From assembly GCA_016647705.1 (NCBI GenBank), contig CM028334.1:8093546-8157545 (forward strand): a stretch of 64,000 nt of DNA. Reading direction: 5' to 3'. This stretch comes from Eucommia ulmoides (taxonomy: Eukaryota > Streptophyta > Magnoliopsida > Garryales > Eucommiaceae). The first letter of the stretch is position 1; each line of letters begins with the position of its first letter. The notes under the pieces are model-generated. The model was not told the origin of the DNA and searched no databases. It was given only the letters and a program-made list of their open reading frames with translations. The translations under genes were made by a program, and so were the position numbers. Positions 22,595 to 34,915 of the stretch are shown one piece after another.

Positions 22595-22614
22595 TGGCAC
22601 CGTTGCCGGGGATT
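22595..22614 (+). other. Primer binding site, tRNA-Asp type
   Basis: tggcaccgttgccggggatt closely matches the complement of the 3' end of plant tRNA-Asp (consensus tggcgccgttgccgggga), the primer used by Athila-like elements. It lies six bases after the LTR end. Confidence 0.8.
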
Positions 22615-24540
22615 GGTTTGTCGAATTCAATTTTCGGCGATCGCCACCAAGTTTTTGGTAACGATTGTCGGGGATTGTGTTTTTTCGTTATTATTGATAT
22701 TATGAGTAAATTACCCGATTTTACTTTAGGCATTTCTTTTGTATATAATTTTTGTTTGTAGTTTTGTTTTTATTTCTTATGCAGGGTACTTGGCGATGTT
22801 AAATCGGCAAGTATTGATGCATTACTTTCAAAAGGATTCCAAGCCATTTTATAGTGTGTGGCCACGCACATAAAACAGTGAGGTGTGTCTTTGAAAGATC
22901 GAGCCGAACAAAGCAAAACCTCGCCAAGCTTGAGGGCGTTCTGAATGTCGGGTTGAGGACATTAAACCACGCACTTCTTGGGAGGCAACCCAAGGTCAAA
23001 TAAATTAAATCCGTCACATCCGAATTTATTCGGAGGCAAGATTCTCTCGCCTCCCAGGTACATGTTCTAAATCCCCTTCGTCAGCATACTTTAATTTCAT
23101 AATGTTGAGAATGATGATTGGGCCACTGAGAACACTGTCCGTTTTAAGGTCGGAAGTGATGTGTAGTATTTAGTATTGTTAGTAAATGTGTTATTGTTTT
23201 ACCGTGTCTTTGTGTGTTTAGATTAGAATGTGTTTATGTTTTTGAGTTGTTGTTTGCATGCTGAGTTTTGCATTCATCTAGGTCATTACCAGATGATTAA
23301 GATTATGTCTGGTTGTTTTCAAGGTCAAGGGTAATACCCATGCATGTGTGTTCTGTGTGCTTGATTATGTTTTTTAGTGAAAATTATTGAAGATTCTAAT
23401 TTGCATGAGCACATGGACTCAATGTATTTCTATTCATATCATTTTAGGCAAATTATCGATTAGCCAAATTCATGACAATTAAGGATTCTAAAACCTGGTT
23501 GAGGGGAAGTTTGAGGTAAAATCTTAGGTGAGGTAGTTCAGGAGACGTGATTTAGGCATTCTTTTTGTCGCTTGAGCCTTTGAAGCCTACGTTGTAATAT
23601 GATTATCCCTCGTTACCCTACCAAAGTCAAAAAACTTTTTCAATTCTGAACACATAAACAAATACCCTAGCTAGTTGATCTTTTTCCAAACCTTAATCGC
23701 TGAATTTAAAGGCACATTTGAGTGAATCAACTTAGCAGTTGCAAATGCTTCTTGATATGAGCGGTTGGGTTTAGGGCAAACTTCATATTGGTTCGGTATT
23801 CGAGTACTCACTTGTCGTTTTTCTTTCGTTTCAACCACACCCATGAAATCATACTAATTGAATAAGTTTGGGGGTATGGTTCGTAAAAAATAAAATAAAT
23901 AAAATAAAATAAAATAAACAAAATAAAAATTTACGTTTCTTTTGACAAGTGAGTACGTCAGTCTGAAATGCATGTTTAGAATTGTTTTCAATTTATTTAT
24001 GGGGTTTCGAGAGTGAATGTGCCAAGTGTTGAGCCTTGGGTAACGTTAAGTTAACAATATTAACCCGTTTTCTATTTCGAAATACCCTTGGCCAAATATT
24101 CCATAACCGAACCAAGTCCTTCTGATCTTTTTGAACTTTCAAGCCTACATTAGTGGAGAGTGGACCCCAATCAGGCATATGGAAATCCTAGTCCTATACA
24201 GTCTAAGTCATGAATTTTGTTGGGGGATAATTCAATCTGGTCGTTGTATAACTATATTGTTGAGTCTCTCACTAACACGTTTACAAGATCTAGAATGACG
24301 TTCACCATTATTGCATGTCGAAATTCTAGAACCGCATGATGTGTTTTACCTCCTAAACTTGATATGACTAGCGGTTGTTGAGGGAAAAATGACTAGGCCG
24401 TTAGAAGAATGTAAAACTCGCATGTCATTATATTTAGATTGTTTTAGGTTGTTTGTTATTTCTTTTAGTTGTGTTTTTCATTTTCGTGTGTGTATGTTGT
24501 TTGAGAATTAACAAAATTCCAAACACGACTCATCAAATGT

Positions 24541-26620
24541 GCCTCCTTCTTGGATTTTTTATTTCTCGGGCTCCATCGCTTCATGCTCCAGATTGAGATC
24601 TTTGGTTTTTTTTTCTAACGTTGGGCCTCCTCTTCATCTTTTAATATATATATATAATGGATACATTTTGGATGGAGAAAGGGGAATCTAGAAGTGGACC
24701 AATACAATAAAATAAAAATGAGATATAACATATAATCCCTTGAAAAAACCCTCAGGGACCCTCAGGGTTGATGCCAATACTTCCATGGGCTGGGTTCAAC
24801 CTCCTAAGCTACTTAGTCCGATACATGTGCTCTTCTGAATGGGTCAAAAATCCAAGTCTAAATGCCTAATCACCTCACGTGTCTCTGCATATACCATACA
24901 TTGAGTTAGGTTAATTGACTGTGCTTAGGGCCCTAATCTTGCGGGGCTAATTGAGCTCATCGCCTATGAAAACTCAGACATTCAATGTCTCAAGTAATGC
25001 TCAACTACCATCATGAAGCATAAGCTCTTAGTCTCGTGCCGGAGGGACTTCACCAGGCACAACTCCGGTGGGTCTTTGTGCAAGTACCAAGGCAGAACTC
25101 TAGCTTGGATTTTGAAAGAGTTGACTGTCAACCGCAAAACGCTTAGAAAACTCCGAACTTAAGACCTCCACCTTAGCAAATAATTTATATATGTATTCTG
25201 ATGGAACCAAGTGAGGGTTTTAATTAATTTTAAATACCAACAAAATAAAAATAAAAAATTATTAGCATAAATTATCAAATAAAAATGATAAATTAATACA
25301 TTAAAATAGATGTTTTAAAATTTGAATTCTAACTTTGAAAAGCATAACATTATTTTAAGTTACTTGTCACATCAATGTGAATTAAAATCATTTTTTCTCT
25401 ATCCCAGTCATAAACGTTTGGTTGGAAAATAGGGTGGATGAAAAAGTTGCAAAGAAAAGAGATGGAAAATATAAAAAAAATATTTGGTAAAGAAGAAAAT
25501 TGAAATAAAAAATAAAAATTCAAAGAAAAAAATGTCATTTTCCTTCTTTTTTTTCTTTTCAAATTTGGGATAAAATGGAGAGAAAATTATTGAAATTTAA
25601 AAAAAATATCAAAATTACATTTATATCTTTAATAATAGATTTTTTACTTTATTTTTATAATATATGAGGATAAAATAATAAATTATATAAAAATAATTTT
25701 TTTTATTTTTTTTACTAACTAAATAGCACTAGTTTTTGTTTTTTTTTTAATTCCACAACATTTTTTTTTTCTTTTTTTGTTTTATTCTTCCAACGAAATG
25801 TATCCTAATAAGTGAAAATTTAAAAATGGAAGAATAGAAAAATCAGAGAGACAAGAAAATGATCTATTTATTTTTCGGACAACACAATAATGTTTTACTG
25901 TCCTTTTTGCAATTTAAAATGTAGTTGAGCAATGACTAGAGTTCTTTTTTCTTTTTTTTCATTTTTTTTTTTATATGTAGAAAGGATCAATCAAATCCAA
26001 TTATTGATCGCTTTTAAAAAAATAGGAATCAAATATGAAAATCAAATAATTGAGGACTGCAATTTACCCAAAACGTCATGTCCGAGTGACTAAAATACTA
26101 GAAAACCAATCAAATAAATACTCGTTGGAAGACAATTTTCGTTTTTCATTCCCATAAATATTAAAAGCACCTTCTACTATTTTCATGATACTGAAAATAT
26201 CCTTCTTATAATTTGACAAAAATATATTTGTAACAATTTTTTTATATACTTGTTTATAGAAAAAAATAAAAAATAAAAAATAAAATATATATATATATAT
26301 ATATATTTGTTTTTCTATTTTCGTTTTATTTTTAATTTTTCAATCCTATTTTTTAAGTTTTTTTCATTTTATTTTTTAGATTTTTATAAATATCTTACAA
26401 AAAATTAATTAAATAAAGAATATTGAATAAAAATAAAAATAAAATTAAAAATAGAAAATAAGAGGAAGGGGTGGAGATAGAAAGAGGAGAAAATAAAAAA
26501 GGTTAATTAACATTAAATAAAAATAAAAAAAGGCTGAAAATATATTTTCAACAATAAAATATAATAAAATATATTTTTACTATTTGTCGAAATAACGAGT
26601 TAGCGTAGAGTTTAGTTCTT
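24541..26620. other. Gene-free AT-rich stretch
   Basis: No ORF of note. 24740-25180 is richer in GC and looks like part of an old repeat (ctcctaagctacttagtccg, cttagggccctaatcttgcgg, gtgccggagggacttcaccagg), not assigned. 25200-26620 is dominated by A/T runs, with a short (TA)n at about 26286-26306. Confidence 0.7.
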
Positions 26621-26850
26621 TTTTTTTTTTTTTTTTTATCTTCTTGTAAGGTGTTGTCTGAACCAACTTACGTGCATCTTGACAAATCACTTACCTGGAC
26701 GATCTTAAGGGCACACTCCTCCGTATCAGTTTTGTGCATTCAGGATTAAATTCAAGATTTAATTCTCGGAGTGCTTCCCAAAGAGTCGAACCCATTTTGA
26801 CAAAAAAAAAGATATCTCCACTTCCCAACCGAACTAACACCTCTTGAATT
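26621..26850 (-). mobile_element. SINE, minus strand
   Basis: Read on the minus strand it begins with a polymerase III A-box-like ttagttcggttgggaagtgg, then a B-box-like gggttcgactc, and ends in a poly(A) tract (poly-T on the plus strand, 26621-26638). These are the marks of a tRNA-derived SINE. A relative in the same orientation lies at 59727-59925, upstream of SDR gene 2. Flanks gagtttagttc and gaatttaactc may be a decayed target duplication. Confidence 0.7.
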
Positions 26851-27442
26851 TAACTCATAATTATATTGTGAAACGTGTGAAAAATGAAAATTAATTTTGC
26901 AGACAAAATAAAAACCATGTAAAGGGACAAAATAAAAACCATGTAAAGGAATAAATTTAAGGGGAAATTACCGTTTAAGCCCATAATATCTTACTATTCA
27001 CCGTTTAAACTTATTCACTTTTTTTTGCACCGAAAACTCCCATCTCCGGCAATTTCTTGCACCGATCAATCTCTTTTTCAAAAACGACCGACGACAATAT
27101 TACCGAAATGCCCTCCTGTGCTTCGCGCGAGCAACACTTTGCGATTTCTTATTTTTTACATTCGATCGATTTGCATACATCTTCGTTTTTTATCGATTTT
27201 CCGTTCACCGAACGCTCGTCGTCTTTGTCATCGTCACTAATCGCTCATCGTCTTTATCGTGGTAGCAGAAAGGAAGAAGCAAAGTGAGAGAAAATGCTTC
27301 CACTGTTTCCAGCTTGTGCGCGACAACTAGGAAGATATTTCCTATCTTGATTTTGACTATTTATACATTGCACTATGCAATTTGCAATTTGTTGTAGAGA
27401 GAAGAGCAAATTTGTAGTGAGAGAAATGTAAGTCTGTGTTAA

Positions 27443-27892
27443 TATTACATGTAACATCCCCTTGAAATATAGTAAGAGAAATGTGGATCTATGTTAATGT
27501 GGGTCTGTGTCAGTGAGAAAAATTATAAATCGCATTAATGCTACATGTAACATCTCTTAAAATAAGATATTATATGTAACATTCATTGAAAATATTTTTA
27601 AAATAATTATTGATTATAAATGTTATATGTAACATATATTGAATTGTTTTTTTTTTTTTTTAATTTTGATAATATTAGACAATGTTACATTCAACATTTC
27701 CTTTGAATATTATATGTAATATCCACATATAATACGATTCAATATAGGTGTTACATGTAACATACACATAAAAATATATTTTGTATGTAACATTCCTTGA
27801 AATAAGATGTTATATGTAACATCCAGTGAAAATATTTTTTAAAATAATTTTTGATTATAGATGTTATATATAACATCTATGCATAGTACAAT
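27443..27892 (+). repeat. Palindromic ATGTAAC repeat block upstream of SDR gene 1
   Basis: About ten occurrences of gttacatgtaacat or gttatatgtaacat, each a near-perfect palindrome. Within the block a longer unit (ataagatattatatgtaaca..attgattataaatgtt) at about 27553-27638 recurs at about 27811-27893. It lies 350-800 bp before the SDR start. Whether it is promoter DNA or a decayed repeat cannot be told from sequence alone. Confidence 0.75.
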
Positions 27893-28207
27893 TCATACGT
27901 CCAAAAAAATATGATTAGCATATCGTAAAAAATATGACATTTTACTGATTAATACAGTATAAAAATATTAATTCTACAACATCAGGAATTACAAAAAAAT
28001 TTATGTGTTTTGATATTAGTATTGAATGTTACATATGAGGGATATTTGAGCAAAAAAAAAATTATTGGTGATAAAAAAAATTGGTGATAAAAAAAAAATA
28101 AAAAAAATAGATGAACTTTATCGATAATTTCTTTGGTATTTTAGGAGTTTGCATGCCCCTAAATTTAATTCCACCATTCCATTGTGTGAAAGCATTTTGC
28201 ATTAAAT

Positions 28208-28237
28208 ATGACAACCATGAATGTGATAGCATTTTGA
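28208..28237 (+). promoter_or_regulatory. Possible upstream ORF of SDR gene 1
   Basis: Reads MTTMNVIAF then TGA, nine bases before the main ATG at 28247. It would be in the 5' leader if transcription starts further upstream. Short uORFs can lower translation of the main frame; the effect here is inferred. Confidence 0.35.
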
Positions 28238-28246
28238 GGAATAAGA

Positions 28247-29065
28247 ATGAGTGAACAAAAGGGAAAACTCCAAGGTAAGGTGGTTATCGTTACAGGCGGA
28301 GCCAGCGGCATCGGCGAAGCCACAGCTCGTCTTTTCGCCGACAACGGCGTCCGCGCCGTCGTAATAGCAGACATCCAGGACGATAAAGGCCGATGTGTCG
28401 CCGAATCGATTGGCTCCGCCGTCTGCTCTTACTTCCACTGTGACGTCACCGACGAAGACCAAGTCAAGTCCCTGGTGGATTGGACCGTGGAGAAATACGG
28501 TCAAATCGACGTCATGTTCAGCAACGCCGGAACCGTCAGCGATTCCGATCAGACCGTCTTGGATCTAGATCTGGCTCGATTCGACCGCCTCTTCGCTGTT
28601 AACGTCCGCGGGATGGCAGCGTGCGTGAAGCACGCGGCGCGTGCGATGGTGGAGCGGCGCGTGAGGGGAAGCATCGTCTGCACGGGGAGCGTGGTGGCGA
28701 GCAAGGGAGCGAAGAGACGAACGGATTACGTGATGTCGAAGCACGCGGTGCTGGGACTGGTCCGATCGGCGAGCCAGCAGCTCGGAGAGCACGGCATCAG
28801 GGTGAACTGCATCTCGCCGTACGCGGTGGCGACGCCGATGCTATGCAGCGATTTACAGAAGGACGTGGAGGAATTGGAGAAGCTCTACGAGCCGTACACC
28901 AACCTAAAAGGACTCGTACTGAAAGTCAGGCATGTCGCCGACGCTGTTCTGTTCCTTGCTTCCGATGATTCGGCGTTCATCACCGGACATAATCTCAACG
29001 TCGACGGTGGATTCTTAGAATCTGCTCCTGTACAGAGAGGGAATTTGCAGCAAACGTGCGGTTGA
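28247..29065 (+). CDS. Short-chain dehydrogenase/reductase, SDR gene 1
   Basis: Single-exon gene, 272 residues, classical SDR length. The Rossmann cofactor motif TGGASGIGE is at 16-24, Asp42 in VVIADIQ favours NAD over NADP, the NAG motif is at 93-95, and the catalytic tetrad is Asn119, Ser148, Tyr161 (YVMSK) and Lys165. The C-terminal FITGHNLNVDGGF is also typical. Overall it resembles the plant SDR110C group (secoisolariciresinol, momilactone and monoterpenol dehydrogenases); a terpene alcohol dehydrogenase is plausible but the substrate is not readable from sequence. It probably oxidises a secondary alcohol to a ketone in the cytosol; no transit peptide is seen. GC-rich compared with its surroundings. 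A close paralogue is at 60520. The start is an ATG with an A at -3 and aligns with the paralogue. Confidence 0.93.
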   Translation: MSEQKGKLQGKVVIVTGGASGIGEATARLFADNGVRAVVIADIQDDKGRCVAESIGSAVCSYFHCDVTDEDQVKSLVDWTVEKYGQIDVMFSNAGTVSDSDQTVLDLDLARFDRLFAVNVRGMAACVKHAARAMVERRVRGSIVCTGSVVASKGAKRRTDYVMSKHAVLGLVRSASQQLGEHGIRVNCISPYAVATPMLCSDLQKDVEELEKLYEPYTNLKGLVLKVRHVADAVLFLASDDSAFITGHNLNVDGGFLESAPVQRGNLQQTCG

Positions 29066-30538
29066 TAATAAAAAAAAAAATTAGAATTTACATATAAGTA
29101 TATTAATGGAGTGGTTATGAGATCCATTAAGGAATATGCCAAGACGAGTAGTCTAGTGAGTATGTATTTAGTCTTCGGTTTAGAGTACAATCCATTAAAA
29201 ATAATCCAGTTTGGAATATTGTTAATTCAATTGGAGATGTATAATACAATGATACATGTTTGTCGTAGTGTTGTTAGTAAAAATGGGTAACGAGATGTGC
29301 TCTATTTTCTTGTCAATTAAGACTCGACTCTCTTGCAAGATATTCGAAACCGATATGAAGGAATGCGTTTTTAAAATCGTTAGGAAAAATAATTAGTCGA
29401 GATGCATGTAAACTGATTTGGACACATCTTACCATAAAAAAAAAAAAAAAATAAATAAATAAAAAAAATTGAAACTTTCTAATTCTTAACATTACTACTA
29501 GAAACTCGGGGGATTTGTGAACACTTTATAAATTAAATTTTTTTGCGCATACATTGGAGTTCACATGTTATAATATTTAAAAAAAATAATTCAAAATCAT
29601 TATACACAATAGTTTTTTTAAATATGTAATAAGCACTTATGACTGAATTACGTGAATAGCTAATTTGGGGGAAAAAAAAAGAAACATGAAATTATTTACG
29701 AACTCAGATCATAATTATTTGCAAATAAAAATAAAAGTGCAAAATTATTGTTGAACCATTAATTGTTCGTGTCTCAAGGCAAGCACTAAAGGTAGAACCC
29801 AAATATGAAATAAAAAAAGACAATTAATTATAAAAAATATAATAAAATTAAAATTACATCTCTTTTAATAGTTCAAAAAATTATAGTGTAAAATTTAATA
29901 TAACAATTTGAGATAATCGTTAATCAATATATATACATTGAAAATTAGTATATATAAGTTAACGAGTGATGATCACTCCAATTTTAAATATGAGAAATAA
30001 CAAAAATATTAACACAATAAAAAATTTAACATCCAAAGATTGCCAATATTGTGCAATAAGAAAAACCTTAAATAAAACATAAAATTGACAATAGAGAAAT
30101 GAAAAAAGTGAACAATCGTCAAACACTCCAAAAAGCATCTAACTAAAAAAAATAAAAATCAATAGCACTAAAAGAAAACAATACAAAAAGAAAAGAAAAC
30201 ATATTTAGAAACCTTATTACCTATATTATACAGACAAAACTTGAGAATGAATGAGAACTCAATAAATATATATATTTCTTGCATTTTTATTCATTCTCAA
30301 TTCACATCTCTAAGCTCCATTAAAAATTCATAAAATCCATTTTTCTCAATTTTCTCTCTTTAATTAATATTTTAATTAAATAAGTTTTAAAGGATAAATA
30401 AATAACTATAAATCTTTTAACTTTTTATTTTTATTTAAAAAAAAAATCTTTCTTCTATTTATTTTTTATTATTTATATTATTTATTTCTTATATTAGTGT
30501 TAATAGAAGTAATGATTTTTTTTTTTTCTTGTTGATAG
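29066..30538. other. AT-rich spacer downstream of SDR gene 1
   Basis: No gene is seen. Contains A-rich runs and a small inverted repeat (ttgagaatgaat at 30240 against attcattctcaa at about 30290). Confidence 0.7.
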
Positions 30539-30902
30539 TGTAACTGATCCGTTTTAAGAAAACGGTAATATTAATATGGTGCATTTAATACCATTAAGAT
30601 TGGAAAACGTTTTAACAATTACTCATGCCTTAATCAATTGGTAACTCAAAAGTCATAACTTTGATGGAGATCTTGGCTATATAAAAGGGTTTTGGTCCCT
30701 AGGTTCAAACACACAATTAATAGTAAATACATCATTTAATCTGAGTGTTTTGAGAGCTTAGAAGTGCCAAAACAATAAGGAAAAAAAGAGAGAAAAAAAA
30801 AAAAGTGCAATGAAATTAGGTATGTTTTTTATTTTGGATTTTCTTTAGTTGTTGATCCAAATTTCATGTTTAGTTTCTGTTTGGATGGTTTAGAATCTTA
30901 CA
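30539..30902 (+). repeat. Copia-type LTR with primer site
   Basis: TGTAACTGATCCG...AATCTTACA, about 364 bp, with TATA box ctatataaaaggg near 30671. It is followed at 30905-30916 by TGGTATCAGAGC, the primer site complementary to initiator tRNA-Met used by most copia elements. The internal sequence after it (30917-31617) has no gag and no second LTR is found, so this is a 5' remnant truncated near Helitron 3. The left border is inferred from the TG start. Confidence 0.7.
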
Positions 30903-30916
30903 GTTGGTATCAGAGC

Positions 30917-31617
30917 TTTACATATCTCTACCTTTGTTATTCTCTTGTTTTGGCCATAGAATTTTTTAAAAAACAAAGTTTGTTTTGAGTTGTTTTGGTG
31001 AATAATATTATTGGAAATCATTTAAATATTGATTTTCTTAGCTTTTGTTGTTAAAAATGGAATTTTTGGTGTCAAAAACTCTCTTGGTTTTGTGGATCTG
31101 TAAAACGGGTCCAAATCGGGTCTGGTCAATCTGTCTAGAGTTTGAAGATGACTGAAACCTCTTCTTTTTTTTTTTTCTTTTTTTTTTTAACACTTTACAC
31201 CCCTTAAGTTTCATAACACTTTCCATATTAAGATTACCAAAATCAACATTTATGATTTTGGTGAAAGTGGTCCCTGCCCACTCATGTCTGACATTTCCGT
31301 TTTGGTTATTCCTTTCCTTCCTTCTTCTTTATTTGGATTTTTTTTTTTTGCCTTTAATGTCGTGAATTGTCATTTTTGAAAAGGAAAGAAAAGTTTGATT
31401 GCAATTATCATATTATTTACAAAAATACCATTGATCATAAAAATTTGAAAATATCATTTTCTGCTATCTTATTTACGAAAATGCCAATGATTATAAAATA
31501 ATATTTTTTATTCCTTTTGCAATGAAATAAAAAAAAAAAAAAATTAATTCTTGAACATCTATTTGTTTTATGCCAATTTTGTTTTGCATATATTATTAAT
31601 TCATATTTAAAATAATA
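30917..31617. other. Remnant internal sequence of the copia-type element
   Basis: AT-rich, with T runs at 31170-31190 and 31338-31349. No coding domain is recognised. Confidence 0.5.
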
Positions 31618-32460
31618 CTAGTAGATAACCCGTACCTGAGGGCACGGAAAAAAAAAAAATTTAAAAAGAAAATCACTTTCAATTATTTCAAAGAAAGGGA
31701 ATTGTAATAAGTTGTATAAAAAATTAAGATCATAAAAAATTAAAATTATATGTCATAAAATAGTATGAAAATTCCAAAATTATGTCAAAAAAAATTGTAT
31801 TAAAAATCTAAAGAACAAAACAATGCTAAAAATTGGAATTGAAATTGAAATAATGAAATAAATGAACCATCATGATATACCTTACAGATTGCCTAGCCAT
31901 GATACTGGTTGAATGTCTCCATGCGGGATTTCTATTGCTCATAGATATAAGATTGTGACCGCCTACAAATCCTACCTCGAGTCAATAGCAAACTTGTGAG
32001 TACAGTAGTCACTTACACTCCCCAAAATCGCCTTACAAACAACAATATAGATAATTACAAAATAGAAACCGGTCAACAATGCATGATACAAAACTGAAAA
32101 CCATAAAAACAAAACTGATAAACTTATCATAATTTACATCCATATGTTCTGTTCCTACGTTTCAGTCCCATGTTCAATTCCCATAAGAATCTGGGATCAT
32201 AAACACTAAACAAACGGAATCTTATATTTATTGCTAAGAGAAAAACTTACCAGTGGTTGTGGTTGGAAGACTCAAACAACCGTTTTTTTAGTTAAAATGC
32301 AAAACAACCATTTTAAGTTAATAATTAAAGCTAAGTAGAAAAAAAAAAAAAAAGTAAGATCAAAATTATCATTTTTCAGATACATTGCCAATATCCAACA
32401 AAGATAAGATAAATCAAAAAAGACTTTTTTATGCATGGAAGAATATAAAAATTATGCTAC

Positions 32461-32635
32461 CTGTGAGAAAATGATCAAAATGATAAGCTGTGGGAGCCCA
32501 ATTCGAATTAGACATTTCATAGAGAGTTTCCAGCAGTCCAATTCGAATTACAGGTTTGATAATTGAACTTGCAGAAAGAATAACCAAACTAAACCTCGTG
32601 GTAGAGGTGAGAAATCGAGAGCGTCCAGAACCCAT
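32461..32635 (-). pseudogene. Exon-like ORF with donor site inside Helitron 3
   Basis: ATG at 32635 opens a frame (MGSGRSRFLTSTTRFSLVIL...) of about 58 codons that meets a cag/gtagc donor at 32460. Not recognised. It may be a captured host exon or a chance open frame. Confidence 0.25.
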
Positions 32636-32754
32636 AAATCAAAATCGTAAAAAAATGCGAATCCCATCTTCAAGAGTAAAATCGATTTGTAAATGAAAAA
32701 TCAGGAGTAAAAATAAACAAACCATCGTTGAGACAGGTCAGGGATTGAGGTTGT

Positions 32755-33030
32755 TTAGGTGATTCAACAACTGTTGTCTAAGAGATTCCCATCGACAATC
32801 GTGTGGATCCTCGACGGATTGATGGTGATAGTGTAGAATATGGGGCAGATTGAAGATTCAACAACTGCCGACCGCCGATCCTATGAATTCTCGCCGAATC
32901 GATGGCGATAGAGTAGGTTACAGTGGCAGATCGTAGATTCAACAACTGCTAGCCATCGTCCATACATAGCATAGGTTACGACGGCAGATCAAAGATTCAA
33001 CAACTGCCGACTGTCGTCCAAGCCCATCGC
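32755..33030 (-). repeat. Imperfect tandem repeat in Helitron 3
   Basis: Three to four copies of a 60-90 bp unit with the minus-strand core gtcggcagttgttgaatct followed by atctgcc and a ctatcgccatcg-like stretch. Confidence 0.75.
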
Positions 33031-33417
33031 CATCGCTGAGTGTGTGGACCCTCGAAAGAGGGGAATACAAAGAACAAAAAAATGAACTCTAGAAAGCAAA
33101 CAAAAAAAAGAGAGGCAAAGACGAAGTAAAAATCAATATCTTCTTCCAATGGTTCGCAGAAGAGAGGAAGATGGAACGGCGATAGGGCTGGAGGAGGATG
33201 ACAATGAGGCTGTGGGGGGAGAAAGAGAGAGCGCGAGAGAGAGGTGTGGCAGCTGCGGCTGAAAATTAGGGTAAGAAATTAATGTTAGAGGGGGATATTT
33301 GGATTATAGATGGGGTATTTTTAGTTGGGTTAATCTGGACTGCTCTTTATGGGGGGGTATAAAGAACGGTTGAGATCTGCCTAGAGGGCTTATGTCCGTC
33401 CTATTTTATTATATAGA

Positions 33418-34915
33418 TATATGCAATATAAGGATAAATTAAATTGTTTGTAGAATGAGTTCTTTTTGTGCATAGAATTTAATTAAATGCATAATATTAT
33501 GTTTAATTATGTAATTTATATTTTATTACGAGAATTACGTTTACATATGATAATATATTATTTGGTTTTAGATATTGTTGGATTATGTAAAATAAAGGTT
33601 ATTCTTATAAAATTTAATTTTATGCATAAATTTTTTAAATGTCTAATGATTCATATTATATTAATTAATTAGAGATTAGCCACAACATCTTTAATTGATT
33701 AATATATTAAGCTATAATAAGGATCATATAAGAAATTAGACCAAATGCACGAGCACATAAACTCAATGTATGACTGTCTATTTGATTTGAAAATGATTAT
33801 CTGTCAACCAAGTTCTTGAAAATAGGGATTTTAGAACTTAAGTTGGGGAAAATTCAAGACGAAATCCTGGGCGAGGTAGTTTGAGAGATATGATTTAGGC
33901 ATTCGTTTCATCGCTTGAGCCTTTAAAACTTACCTGGTTAAATGTTTATCCCTCATTACTCTGTCGAAGCACATTACCCCTCCCTGAGTGCAAAGGAGAT
34001 TCCATGGAATGCGCCTTAGTAGGCGTATACTCCTGCATGGCACTTTGGATTCCTAAATATGGCCACGTCATGATAATGGTAGACACATGGCTTGGGCCCT
34101 AGTACTTACTCGGTGACGCCCAAAAACACCCTTATCAAAATACTATTTCAACCATAACTTATTCTACAATTGGAATTTTGGTATGAAACAAATGTCATAT
34201 AAAAGTTGACTTCCTAAACTTTCCAATGAGTGATCATACAGTTAAATCGGAGTTCTAATCAAATAATTCATGCCGATTAAATGGTCAAACTTTTGTTGTA
34301 ATTAGATTTTAGCTAGGCTAGTTATTATACATAGAATTAAAATAGGTAAAGAGTAGAACTCATTGGGATAATCAGAAACTAATACATACCCCTAACCTAG
34401 TCATTTATCCTATTGTAATTTAATTTAAATATTTTTATGTATTTTTATTATTAAAACTCAAAAACCAATTTTATTAATTTCTCTAAAAAAAAATAGAAAA
34501 ATAATAATTACAATTCAATCCTTACAGTTCGACACTCATATTCCAACGTTATACAACGAAGTTTTGTGCTTAAATATGAGTAGTAAATTTGACCAATTAC
34601 CTACTCAGTCACAAAGAAATGAGGAATGTAATATCGATCCCGATGGTCCTTCTTGCAATTACACGAGTAAGTACTCGAGCAACTGATTTTTCCCCCGATG
34701 ATATACCTTATTTAATGGAGGCATCCTCGAGCTACAAATCGAAGACTTATCGATCAGATCGGGACCTCTAAGGAAATAATAACCTTAGAGATCAGGTCAA
34801 TGCGATCAATAAAAAACTAGAATAAATAGGAAAGAGGGAATCCAACTTTTAATATATAGAGAAAATGAGTGCACCATCTTTCATTGTTCAGGTCCAAAAA
34901 GATAAGGTCCCCTTG
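33418..34915. repeat. Old repeat fragments between Helitron 3 and a solo LTR
   Basis: 33745-33975 is a diverged copy of 23400-23620 (Athila-like internal region). 34160-34260 (ttgacttcctaaactttcca) recurs inverted at about 46270-46370. 34589-34771 reads as a short ORF without recognisable domain. Nothing here looks like a functional gene. Confidence 0.6.

Larger units (their letters stand above)
21008..24540 (+). mobile_element. Athila-like LTR retroelement, truncated and non-coding
   Basis: LTR 21008-22588, PBS 22595-22614, then about 1.9 kb of internal sequence with no gag or pol. The internal part contains a cttgggaggcaacccaagg phrase (about 22978) of the kind seen in the 3' untranslated region of Athila-like elements. 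No second LTR is found on the right. A diverged copy of part of the internal region (atgcacgagcacataaactc..gcgaggtagtttgagaga..) recurs at 33745-33975. Non-coding internals are typical of large non-autonomous derivatives. The right limit is approximate. Confidence 0.65.
31618..33417 (-). mobile_element. Helitron 3, complete, non-autonomous, 1.8 kb
   Basis: On the minus strand it starts TCTATATAATAAAATAGGAC (from 33417) with host A before it, and ends with hairpin ccgtgcc-ctca-ggtacgg, 9 bases, then CTAG (31618-31621) followed by host T. Both ends and the AT target are therefore present. No Rep/helicase ORF. It contains a tandem repeat (32755-33030) and an exon-like open stretch with a splice donor (32461-32635). 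Terminal sequences match Helitron 1 and 2 in this window, so all three belong to one family. Confidence 0.85.

Noticed and set aside
24740..25190. GC-richer block that might be a gene or tRNA-derived repeat
   Set aside because: No long ORF, no convincing A/B boxes, no terminal repeats; left as an unassigned repeat.
28565..28968. Overlapping ORFs on both strands inside SDR gene 1
   Set aside because: Shadows of the SDR coding sequence in other frames; no start context or family motifs.
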